A stretch of DNA of 64,000 nt from Facklamia miroungae (lineage in GTDB: Bacteria > Bacillota > Bacilli > Lactobacillales > Aerococcaceae), in contig NZ_JAAXPS010000001.1 of NCBI RefSeq assembly GCF_012396555.1, positions 186,001-250,000 on the forward strand, written 5' to 3'. A model generated the notes under the pieces. It searched no databases. It was not told the origin of the DNA and saw nothing but the letters and a program-made list of their open reading frames with translations. The translations under genes and the position numbers were made by a program. This document shows, piece after piece, positions 56,621 through 64,000 of the stretch; positions within the stretch are counted from its first letter, which is position 1; every line of letters starts with the position of its first letter.

Positions 56621-57703
56621 CTATAGTTTGCGCGATGATGCAACCTCACCTATACTTGAATACATCCTGTCATAATAATTAATATAATCACCTGTAAGGA
56701 TGTTTTCGATCCATTTATAATTTTCTACATACCATTGGATCGTCTCCCTAATTCCTAGATCAAATGTATAGATAGGTTTCCAGCCAAGTTCTGTTGTAAT
56801 TTTAGTATTATCGATTGCATATCTTTTGTCGTGTCCGGGCCTATCTTTTACATATTTAATTAAATTTTCTGACTTACCAAGAGTATTAATAATCAATTTT
56901 ACAATATCAATATTAGTCTTTTCATTATTTCCGCCTATATTATAGATTTCTCCATCTATACCATTATGAAGGACAGTATCTATTGCCAAACAGTGATCAG
57001 TTACATGAAGCCAGTCTCTCACCTGCATTCCATCACCATATATTGGAAGCTCCTTTTCATTTATACAGTTATTTATCATCAACGGAATTAGCTTCTCTGG
57101 AAACTGATAGGGTCCATAGTTATTGCTACATCTCGTTATATTAACTGGCATACCAAATGTTTTATGATAAGCTCGAACAATCAAATCTGCACTTGCCTTG
57201 GATGCTGAATAGGGACTATTGGGCATTAGCGGCATATTTTCAACAAACATGCCAGTTTTTCCTAGAGTGCCATATACTTCATCAGTTGAAACCTGAATAA
57301 ATTTTACATTTGGTTTGTACTCATTACAATATTTATCTTTCGGATTTAATTTCCAATGTTTTTTTGCAGTATCTAAAAGCACTTGGGTTCCAATTACATT
57401 CGTTGTTAAAAAAATTCCCGGATTTTCAATACTTCTGTCAACATGAGACTCTGCAGCAAAATTTACAACAGTAGTTATTTCATTATCTCTAAATATTTCT
57501 TCAACTTTTTCTCGCTCTCGAATATCAACTTTAAAAAAATTATAATTAGCTTTATCACTAATATCACTCAAATTTTCTAAGTTTCCTGAATATGTAAGAG
57601 CGTCGATATTTATAATTTTATATTCTGGATATTTTTTTAACATTAATTTGACGAAGTTACTTCCAATAAATCCAGCGCCACCTGTTATTAAAATAGTTTT
57701 CAC
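56621..57703 (-). CDS. rfbB: dTDP-glucose 4,6-dehydratase
   Basis: Second step of dTDP-rhamnose synthesis; 360 residues. GGAGFIGSNFVKLM (7-20), the VSTDEVYGTLG triad region with DE, YSASKASADLIVRAY and RCSNNYGPYQFPEKLIP are diagnostic. Start GTG 57703 with AGGAG about ten bases upstream. The end (YSSIGEVASSRKL) is slightly extended. Confidence 0.95.
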   Translation of the reverse strand: MKTILITGGAGFIGSNFVKLMLKKYPEYKIINIDALTYSGNLENLSDISDKANYNFFKVDIREREKVEEIFRDNEITTVVNFAAESHVDRSIENPGIFLTTNVIGTQVLLDTAKKHWKLNPKDKYCNEYKPNVKFIQVSTDEVYGTLGKTGMFVENMPLMPNSPYSASKASADLIVRAYHKTFGMPVNITRCSNNYGPYQFPEKLIPLMINNCINEKELPIYGDGMQVRDWLHVTDHCLAIDTVLHNGIDGEIYNIGGNNEKTNIDIVKLIINTLGKSENLIKYVKDRPGHDKRYAIDNTKITTELGWKPIYTFDLGIRETIQWYVENYKWIENILTGDYINYYDRMYSSIGEVASSRKL

Positions 57704-57715
57704 TACTCATATCTC

Positions 57716-59134
57716 CTAATCTTTTAATAAATTTTTAAAACTTTGAAAACTGTTAAGAAGTTCATTTCTTTTGATGAATAAATATAAAATATAGAAAAAA
57801 CCATAGAACAATATAGACATCCATGAATTAATATACCATCCTGTAAGAATGAATATGAATGTCAAACTTATCTCAAGAATTATATCTTTTTTTACATTAA
57901 TCTTTAAAGATCTTGATAAAAATATTTCTGCCAAAATAGAACGTATAATTATAAGAATCACAATATTTAGTATAGATAAATTTAAGTTATATAATATTTC
58001 GGTACAGATATATGTTGTAATTAAGCTGATAATCATTGATACTAAATTTATTTTTAAAATAATATTTTCTAGCCTTAATGTCTTCAAATATGTACTAATA
58101 AGTAAGGCCATTTTTCCTTCATAAATAAAAGTTGGGAATATTATAGCCATATATAGCAGGCTCTCTGAATATTGGGGGAGCCAAGCTACCATAGCAGTCT
58201 TTAATGGATAATATAATATTAAAATTCCTAAAAGGAATACCATTAAAATATCTCTGAAAGTGGTATAAATGTTTGATAATTTTTCTTTATTTGTTCTACG
58301 AAGCATTGGGAACATTATAATACCAATAGCATTAATAAATATCATCATCATATTAGAGATGCTTAAAGTTAGAGATATTTTTCCAAATGTAGATACATCC
58401 CAGGTTTGCTCAATTCCAAATCGAACAATTCCAATAATTAACATACTAGCTATGTTTGCAAATAATAATTTTATTCCAACACTTATATTTATAAATGTCT
58501 CTTTGAAACTAAAATAGAAGTTGTTAATTCTATTAAATACTATTTCTTTGCAAAAATACATGGAGTATAGTAAAGACATAAATTTTCCAATTAAATCAGC
58601 AATAATCAGTAATTTATAGTCTTTAATTCCAATTATAATAAACAGTATGACCAATATTATATAGATAACTCTATCAAACATTGTTACTTTAGCATATTCT
58701 TTTATTCTACTAGTTGCTTGTAATATATATATAAGCATTATTCTTGTGTTTACAATAATCATTGATAATGAAACCATCTTTAATATAAATTTACGATCTA
58801 AATCTGAAATTAAGAATGAACTAGTTAACCATATTATTATTCCGAAAAAAAACTGACTAATAAATAACATTATAAATTGGGAAAAAAACAATCTTTTATC
58901 TAATTCATTATAAACTTCTCCTCCATATCTCAGATATATTCCGTCATTCCATCCAAAGTGTAAGAAACCAACGTACGATGAATAAAAGATATATAATTGC
59001 CAAAATCCATAATCTTCTATACCAACTATTTTAGGAATAATTAAAACTACTATCGTTGAAATTAATAATGTAATGAAATTAGAAGAAAATGTATATGACA
59101 TATTTTTAATGAATTTCAATGATTTTACGTTCAA
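57716..59134 (-). CDS. Polysaccharide flippase (Wzx-like)
   Basis: 472 residues with about 12-14 membrane helices, MATE/MOP-type polysaccharide exporter. The N-terminus (NMSYTFSSNFITLLISTIVVLIIPKIVGIEDYGFWQLYIFYSSYVG) fits Wzx proteins. It moves the lipid-linked repeat unit across the membrane. Overlaps the RfbC-RfbD fusion by 4 bp. Strongly AT-rich, like the other capsule-specific genes. Confidence 0.88.
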   Translation of the reverse strand: MNVKSLKFIKNMSYTFSSNFITLLISTIVVLIIPKIVGIEDYGFWQLYIFYSSYVGFLHFGWNDGIYLRYGGEVYNELDKRLFFSQFIMLFISQFFFGIIIWLTSSFLISDLDRKFILKMVSLSMIIVNTRIMLIYILQATSRIKEYAKVTMFDRVIYIILVILFIIIGIKDYKLLIIADLIGKFMSLLYSMYFCKEIVFNRINNFYFSFKETFINISVGIKLLFANIASMLIIGIVRFGIEQTWDVSTFGKISLTLSISNMMMIFINAIGIIMFPMLRRTNKEKLSNIYTTFRDILMVFLLGILILYYPLKTAMVAWLPQYSESLLYMAIIFPTFIYEGKMALLISTYLKTLRLENIILKINLVSMIISLITTYICTEILYNLNLSILNIVILIIIRSILAEIFLSRSLKINVKKDIILEISLTFIFILTGWYINSWMSILFYGFFYILYLFIKRNELLNSFQSFKNLLKD

Positions 59135-60549
59135 TGTTTTACCTCTTTAAATATTTGATCTTCTTTAAATTCACTAAGAAATCTTTTTAAACCATCTTCC
59201 CAATGAGGTAATCTCTTAATTCTAGCTTTATCTGTATTTTCTTTTGAAAGTCTTGAATTGAGCGGCCTTTTTGCCTTAGTTGCATAATCTTCAGTAGAAA
59301 TTCCATTAACAACTATATCAAATCCATAATTTTTATAGATTGATTGAGCAAATTCATACCAGCTGCAGTTGCCTTCATTTACTCCATGATATGTACCATA
59401 GTTATTTGTTTGAACTAAGTCGACAATAAAATTAGCCAAATCTTTAGTATAAGTTGGCGAACCAATTTGATCATGAACTACATCAATTTCACTTTTTGTC
59501 TTAGCCATTCTTAGCATAGTAGTTACAAAATTATTCCCGTTAATACCATACAACCAAGAGGTTCTAACTATGAAATATTTCTCAAGCATTTCTTTAACAA
59601 TTTTTTCACCTTGTTCTTTAGTATAACCATAATAATTTATAGGGTTTGTCTTTTCGTCTTCGGAATGAGGTTTCTCTCCAGATCCATCGAAAACATAATC
59701 TGTACTTATGTATACTACTTTAGCATTAATATTTCTAGCCGCTTCTGCCAAGAATCTAGTACCATCTACATTTACTGAATAACATAAATCTTTCTTATCT
59801 TCTGCATTATCAACCGATGTATATGCAGCACAATGAACAATTACATCTGGTTTCTCTTTCTTAATATACTCTTTAACTAAATTTCTTTCCGTGAGATCAA
59901 ATTCTTCTAATGTTGGAGCAATAACATTAAAATTTCTTTCTTTTAATATTGATATGACGTCATGACCAAGTTGTCCGGTAGCACCTGTAACTAAAAATTT
60001 TATAGAGAAATTCGCATCACTATCTTTAAGTAATGGGGCTTTCAAATCTTTTTTCGAAAGTATTGGCTCTTTTATTCCCCAATTTATCGATATATCAGGA
60101 TCATCAAATCGAATACTCCTATCATACTCAGGTGCATAATATTCATCCACTTTATATTGTACCTCGGCATGATCAGATAAAGTTAGAAAACCATGGGCAA
60201 ATCCTTTAGGAACCAAAAGTTGCTTTTTATTTTCTTCAGACAATCTTACACCTATCCACTGTTTGTAAGTAGATGAACCTTTTCTTAAATCCACTGCTAC
60301 ATCCAATATTTCTCCTTTTGTACACCTAACCAGCTTTGTTTGAGCTTTAGGATTTACTTGAAAATGCAGTCCTCTTATTGTACCTTTATTTGCTGACATA
60401 GAATGATTATCTTGCACAAAATCAATATCTATTCCAAGTTTAAGAAATTCATTTTTTGAATATGTTTCTGCGAACCACCCACGATGGTCCCCAAAAATTT
60501 GAGGTTCTAATATAAGAACACCATCAATATCTGTTTTTATAATATTCAT
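59131..60549 (-). CDS. rfbD: Bifunctional dTDP-4-dehydrorhamnose 3,5-epimerase/reductase (RfbC-RfbD fusion)
   Basis: 472 residues. The first about 185 are a complete RmlC cupin (PQIFGDHRGWFAETYS, NHSMSANKGTIRGLHFQ with the catalytic His, PKGFAHGFLTLSD, YKVDEYYAPEYD). From about 187 follows a complete RmlD reductase (FLVTGATGQLGHDV, STDYVFDG, YYGYTKEQGE, RTSWLYG). Together they perform the last two steps to dTDP-L-rhamnose. In most bacteria these are separate genes; the join shows no stop or frameshift. Confidence 0.94.
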   Translation of the reverse strand: MNIIKTDIDGVLILEPQIFGDHRGWFAETYSKNEFLKLGIDIDFVQDNHSMSANKGTIRGLHFQVNPKAQTKLVRCTKGEILDVAVDLRKGSSTYKQWIGVRLSEENKKQLLVPKGFAHGFLTLSDHAEVQYKVDEYYAPEYDRSIRFDDPDISINWGIKEPILSKKDLKAPLLKDSDANFSIKFLVTGATGQLGHDVISILKERNFNVIAPTLEEFDLTERNLVKEYIKKEKPDVIVHCAAYTSVDNAEDKKDLCYSVNVDGTRFLAEAARNINAKVVYISTDYVFDGSGEKPHSEDEKTNPINYYGYTKEQGEKIVKEMLEKYFIVRTSWLYGINGNNFVTTMLRMAKTKSEIDVVHDQIGSPTYTKDLANFIVDLVQTNNYGTYHGVNEGNCSWYEFAQSIYKNYGFDIVVNGISTEDYATKAKRPLNSRLSKENTDKARIKRLPHWEDGLKRFLSEFKEDQIFKEVKH

Positions 60550-60562
60550 AATCTTTCCTCTC

Positions 60563-61447
60563 TTAATACATAATTTTCCCTTCGGCTACCTGCATCAAAT
60601 GTTGTCCATATGGGGATTTCCCATACCTTTCAGCTGATTTTAAAAGACTATTTTTATCGATCCATTTATTATGATAAGCTATTTCTTCGAGAGCAGATAT
60701 TTTAATACTTTGTCTCTCTTCTATTATCTTAACGAAATTACCTGCTTCAATAAGACTATCCATAGTACCTGCATCAATCCAAGCAAAGCCTCGACCGAGT
60801 AATTTTACTTTAAGCGAATCATCTTCTAAATACATTCTATTAAGGTCAGTTATCTCAAGTTCTCCTCTCGAAGAAGGTTTAACTTTTTTAGCAAATTCAA
60901 CCACTCTATTATCATAAAAATAAAGTCCAGTGATGCAGTAATTTGACTTCGGTTTATCCGGTTTTTCTTCTACTGATATAACTTTTCCATTTTCATCAAA
61001 TTCTACAATACCAAATCTCTCCGGATCATTGACGTAATATCCAAATATTGTGGCATTACCAAGATCAGCATCTTGAGCTGCCTGTTGGAGAATTGGGGTG
61101 ATTCCGTTGCCATAATAAATATTATCACCAAGGATCATTGCTACATTTTCTTCACCAATAAATTTTTCTCCAATAATAAACGCCTGGGCTAATCCATCGG
61201 GAGATCTTTGTTCAGCATAGCTTAATTTAATCCCATATTCACTCCCATCACCGAGAAGTTTTTTAAAATTTGGTAAGTCATATGGGGTAGATATTATAAG
61301 AATATCTTTAATTCCCGCTAACATAAGTACAGAAAGCGGGTAGTAAATCATTGGTTTATCATATATAGGTAACAATTGTTTTGATGTTGCTAAAGTTAAG
61401 GGATATAACCGTGTACCAGATCCCCCTGCTAGAATTATACCTTTCAT
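60563..61447 (-). CDS. rfbA: Glucose-1-phosphate thymidylyltransferase
   Basis: First step of dTDP-rhamnose synthesis; 294 residues. [34 protein letters not shown] is the family signature, with [16 protein letters not shown] and LGDNIYYG. 13 bp upstream of the RfbC-RfbD fusion, so rfbA, rfbCD, flippase and rfbB are one unit. Confidence 0.96.
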   Translation of the reverse strand: MKGIILAGGSGTRLYPLTLATSKQLLPIYDKPMIYYPLSVLMLAGIKDILIISTPYDLPNFKKLLGDGSEYGIKLSYAEQRSPDGLAQAFIIGEKFIGEENVAMILGDNIYYGNGITPILQQAAQDADLGNATIFGYYVNDPERFGIVEFDENGKVISVEEKPDKPKSNYCITGLYFYDNRVVEFAKKVKPSSRGELEITDLNRMYLEDDSLKVKLLGRGFAWIDAGTMDSLIEAGNFVKIIEERQSIKISALEEIAYHNKWIDKNSLLKSAERYGKSPYGQHLMQVAEGKIMY

Positions 61448-61594
61448 TTTAGATCCTCCTATATTAATTTTTTATAATTTATTTATGAAAATAATATTTG
61501 ATGAACTTTAAAAAAAGAAAAAGTTTTAAAAATTTTTATTATGTGTCGTATATTTCCGATTTAAAAATATTACTTTTAATTTATTTGTTTCTAA

Positions 61595-62704
61595 TTATAT
61601 TGATAAAAATATATTATCTTCAAAGAATGGTTTAAAAACAGCTTCAGGATTTGTAAGATAGAATAAACTAAAATAAAACCAAATAAAAAGTCCTATTAAG
61701 CTAATTAAAACGTATCCTAATTTATTAGCTGACGGTCTTCCTTCAACAATATAATCACCTTGAGTCATATAATTAATGATCAATAAGTTTCTAGATATAC
61801 GAGAAAAAGTCGTTTGTAACATATATAAAGGGAAGAAAATCATAGTTATCAAATTTGCCTTGTAAATATTGACATGGTTACTTTTATCTTTGCTTTTTTT
61901 AAATGCAAGATATGAAAGCAATGTATTAATAAGATGAAATAGCATTGGAAAAGCAAATCCAAATCTTGTATGTTGACTTAGATAGATAGTAGCACGAGAA
62001 TCTCCCAATATGTTTAAAAGAATATTAAGTCCAGGAATAGAATTATTATTAATGAATATAAACACACAAAATACAAGAACTAAGAAAATAATTCGATGTA
62101 TTGTTTTTAAACTAAAAGTTTTATCAATTAATACTAGGACTAAATAAATATAAAAAAGGCTATGAATCGTTCCAGCGATAATCGTAATTACTATAAATTT
62201 TGTTCTTTTGTATTTTTGATCTGAATATAAGTAATAGATGAGTCCATATGTTAATACGCAAAAACCAATGAAATTACGAAATTGTTCAGCAGAAACTATT
62301 ATTAAATAACTAGAAAAAAAAGATAATACAAAATGAGGATTTTTAGAAAATTTAAAAATTGGAATGAAAATCATAAGTAAAGCGATACCAATTATTAAAT
62401 TTCGCCAACTATAAAAGTCTAATGAGAAGATCGAACCAGCCTTCATGAGAAGAACATAACCAGGTTCATAAATAGAAGTATCATACGTAATTAAATTCAT
62501 ATATTCATGTTCGTTATTTACCAGATCTGATGAAAGACCACTGAAATTACGATAACCTGCTATTAAAAGAAAGCAACCTATATATGACAAAATCATTAAA
62601 AATATACTTCTTCGGGCTCGAAAGAAATTATTTGGAAGAAAAAATCTTTTTATACCGAATAAGAGATTTAATATAAATAATAAAGCATAAACAACATAAG
62701 TCAT
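61595..62704 (-). CDS. EpsG-family membrane protein (probable Wzy polymerase)
   Basis: 369 residues, about ten membrane helices. YAGYRNFSGLSSDLVNNEHEYMNLI-type periplasmic loop and YEPGYVLLMKAGSIFS match EpsG proteins, which polymerise repeat units outside the membrane. It lies 2 bp after the glycosyltransferase-like gene. The N-terminus starts at ATG 62704 with TGGAGG upstream. Confidence 0.85.
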   Translation of the reverse strand: MTYVVYALLFILNLLFGIKRFFLPNNFFRARRSIFLMILSYIGCFLLIAGYRNFSGLSSDLVNNEHEYMNLITYDTSIYEPGYVLLMKAGSIFSLDFYSWRNLIIGIALLMIFIPIFKFSKNPHFVLSFFSSYLIIVSAEQFRNFIGFCVLTYGLIYYLYSDQKYKRTKFIVITIIAGTIHSLFYIYLVLVLIDKTFSLKTIHRIIFLVLVFCVFIFINNNSIPGLNILLNILGDSRATIYLSQHTRFGFAFPMLFHLINTLLSYLAFKKSKDKSNHVNIYKANLITMIFFPLYMLQTTFSRISRNLLIINYMTQGDYIVEGRPSANKLGYVLISLIGLFIWFYFSLFYLTNPEAVFKPFFEDNIFLSI

Positions 62705-62706
62705 TA

Positions 62707-63693
62707 TTAACCTCCATTTATAGAGTTGGAAATTTTTGCAAGAAATGTTTCGGGAGAATTTTCACCTTTATAATTATAATTAACAATCTGATCATCAATT
62801 ATTTTTTTAAAATTTAAATCTAAAAAGTCATTTGTATACTTAATATGATCTTCATCAAAAAACTTTGAAGATAGAACGTTTTTATTATTTGTTACTATTT
62901 TTTTATTATACATTATAGCATCCCAAAATCTTAACGTACCTCCATTTGTTTCTGAATCAATAATTTCAACAATACATTTGCAGTTCGTTACATACCCTAA
63001 ATAATCTTTATATTCCATAGGTTTTTTCGTTAAAATAAAATTTTTGTCTTCATTTTCTAATTCTAAATTCTCCTGAGTTACTACATAAAAAAGATAATTT
63101 AATTCTTCTTTTTTTACTTGTTCGTAACATCTCATTATCAAATGCATTCTTCTTCTTGATGCTCCGATAAATATTATATCTTTTTTCTCTTTTGTGGGAA
63201 TATCATCTTTATTTGTAATTTTGGAGTAGCACATTGGTAAGTATGACATATTATATTCAAGAACATCATCAGGATTATACGAACCAATATAATCCATAGT
63301 TTCTTGTAAATAAGAAATATCCAAATTTTTAATTACCCTTTTCTTTGAAATCACTGTGTCTCCAAAATAAAAAGCTAATTTACATGTCGGATGTTTTTTT
63401 CGTAAATATCTAAAAAATTTTGGGTAATACCAACTTGTTAGAAAAAGATAAATTGTAGGATTATTATTAGAAAAATTATGATCTAACTTTGAAAACCATA
63501 TCTCCTTAAATGGTAAATTAATAATATTATTAACTCTAAAAGAAAAATAAAATTTGAAAATATTTTGTGAGATACTATTCTTAAATATTTTATTTTTACT
63601 AATTATAAATACGTTTTCTAAAGAACTAACTTCTTTAAATAACATATCTTCTAGATCATTGAACCCATCTGTATAGATAACAAAATTGTACAT
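62707..63693 (-). CDS. Glycosyltransferase-like protein of the capsule cluster
   Basis: 328 residues, no signal peptide. IIFIGASRRRMHLI, KKPMEYKDYLGYVTNCKCIVEI and ETNGGTLRFWDAIMYNKKIVTNN resemble the C-terminal donor-binding part of GT-B enzymes (CgeB or LPS-core type transferases). The sugar is unknown. AT-rich, between the polymerase and another transferase. Confidence 0.72.
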   Translation of the reverse strand: MYNFVIYTDGFNDLEDMLFKEVSSLENVFIISKNKIFKNSISQNIFKFYFSFRVNNIINLPFKEIWFSKLDHNFSNNNPTIYLFLTSWYYPKFFRYLRKKHPTCKLAFYFGDTVISKKRVIKNLDISYLQETMDYIGSYNPDDVLEYNMSYLPMCYSKITNKDDIPTKEKKDIIFIGASRRRMHLIMRCYEQVKKEELNYLFYVVTQENLELENEDKNFILTKKPMEYKDYLGYVTNCKCIVEIIDSETNGGTLRFWDAIMYNKKIVTNNKNVLSSKFFDEDHIKYTNDFLDLNFKKIIDDQIVNYNYKGENSPETFLAKISNSINGG

Positions 63694-63796
63694 ATTCTAC
63701 TCCTATTCTTAACCTTAAAATACATAACATTATAATTTAAATAAAAATAGATTTAAATTATTTATCTAAGAACTTAAGTTTAGTTTTTATTGAGTT

Positions 63797-64000
63797 TCAG
63801 ATAATAGCAATAATTTCATTAAAATATTTGGACATAGTTTTACTATCTAAAGTATCATTAGGCATTCCGCCTGCTTCATTCACATATTTTCCTTTTACTG
63901 GAATTTGTTTATTTAATTCTTTTCCACTTCTAAACCACTCATACTCAACATCTAAATGTCCTATATCAATTGCCTGAAATCCTAGCAATGCCAAATCATA
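63797..64000 (-). CDS. GT-D fold glycosyltransferase (DUF1792-like), C-terminal end only
   Basis: The frame stays open to the window edge (reading YDLALLGFQAIDIGHLDVEYEWF from base 64000), so at least 67 C-terminal residues are seen and the rest lies outside. GFQAIDIGHLDVEYEWF and VKGKYVNEAGG are typical of the C-terminus of the GT-D family that extends capsule or glycoprotein glycans. The TTG at 63994 is not a real start. Confidence 0.75.
   Translation of the reverse strand, partial: YDLALLGFQAIDIGHLDVEYEWFRSGKELNKQIPVKGKYVNEAGGMPNDTLDSKTMSKYFNEIIAII

Overview
The window is a chromosomal segment of a low-GC Gram-positive coccus of the order Lactobacillales. The likely family is Aerococcaceae (Facklamia, Globicatella or Aerococcus relatives). 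This rests on sortase-assembled pili, a CAMP-factor-type toxin, two-cysteine FNR-like regulation and codon usage. Genus and species cannot be fixed from the sequence alone. No rRNA, tRNA or CRISPR array was recognised.

Region by region: (1) 1-9.3 kb is a sortase-dependent pilus locus: a giant CnaB-repeat tip adhesin (cut by the window edge), the major pilin, a basal pilin broken by a frameshift and a stop, and two class C sortases. (2) 9.5-11.5 kb is a KtrB/KtrA potassium uptake pair. (3) 11.7-14.2 kb encodes a secreted protein made of three tandem CAMP-factor-like units and an acidic tail. (4) 14.3-17.2 kb is a decayed islet: a serine-recombinase pseudogene, an AT-rich orphan membrane protein and an internally deleted IS256-type element with both inverted repeats. 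(5) 17.3-22.3 kb is a TroA-type metal ABC transporter with a duplicated binding protein; both binding-protein promoters carry DtxR/MntR-like palindromes. (6) 22.4-25.7 kb is an FNR-like regulator (FLP type) with its probable targets: a P-type metal ATPase, a stand-alone HMA protein and a small hemerythrin/Ric-like protein. (7) 25.9-33.5 kb is mostly housekeeping: asparaginase, acetyltransferase, ornithine-cyclodeaminase-family enzyme, half of a ThrE exporter, TraX-like protein, LCP protein and two tandem galU genes. (8) 34-40.2 kb is the F1Fo ATP synthase operon atpBEFHAGDC, with an unusually short delta subunit. (9) 40.2-43.7 kb holds ugd, an FAD/NAD(P) protein and a DUF4230 protein. (10) 43.8-46.7 kb is a compact cassette of a small sigma factor, DUF1659, DUF2922, a small coiled-coil membrane protein, a holin and a two-domain endolysin, with no phage structural genes. 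(11) 47.3-53.3 kb has a degenerate secreted nuclease with an Excalibur domain and a LysR-controlled peptide/amino-acyl utilisation operon. (12) 53.3-64 kb is the downstream end of a capsule/exopolysaccharide cluster: galU, ugd, UDP-glucuronate epimerase, dTDP-rhamnose genes (with an RfbC-RfbD fusion), flippase, polymerase and glycosyltransferases. It runs off the right edge.

Together the genes suggest a host-associated coccus with pili, a CAMP-type toxin, metal scavenging and an acidic, rhamnose-containing capsule. The most unusual parts are the triple CAMP-factor protein, the sigma/holin/endolysin cassette, and the two small regulons readable from their operator palindromes.
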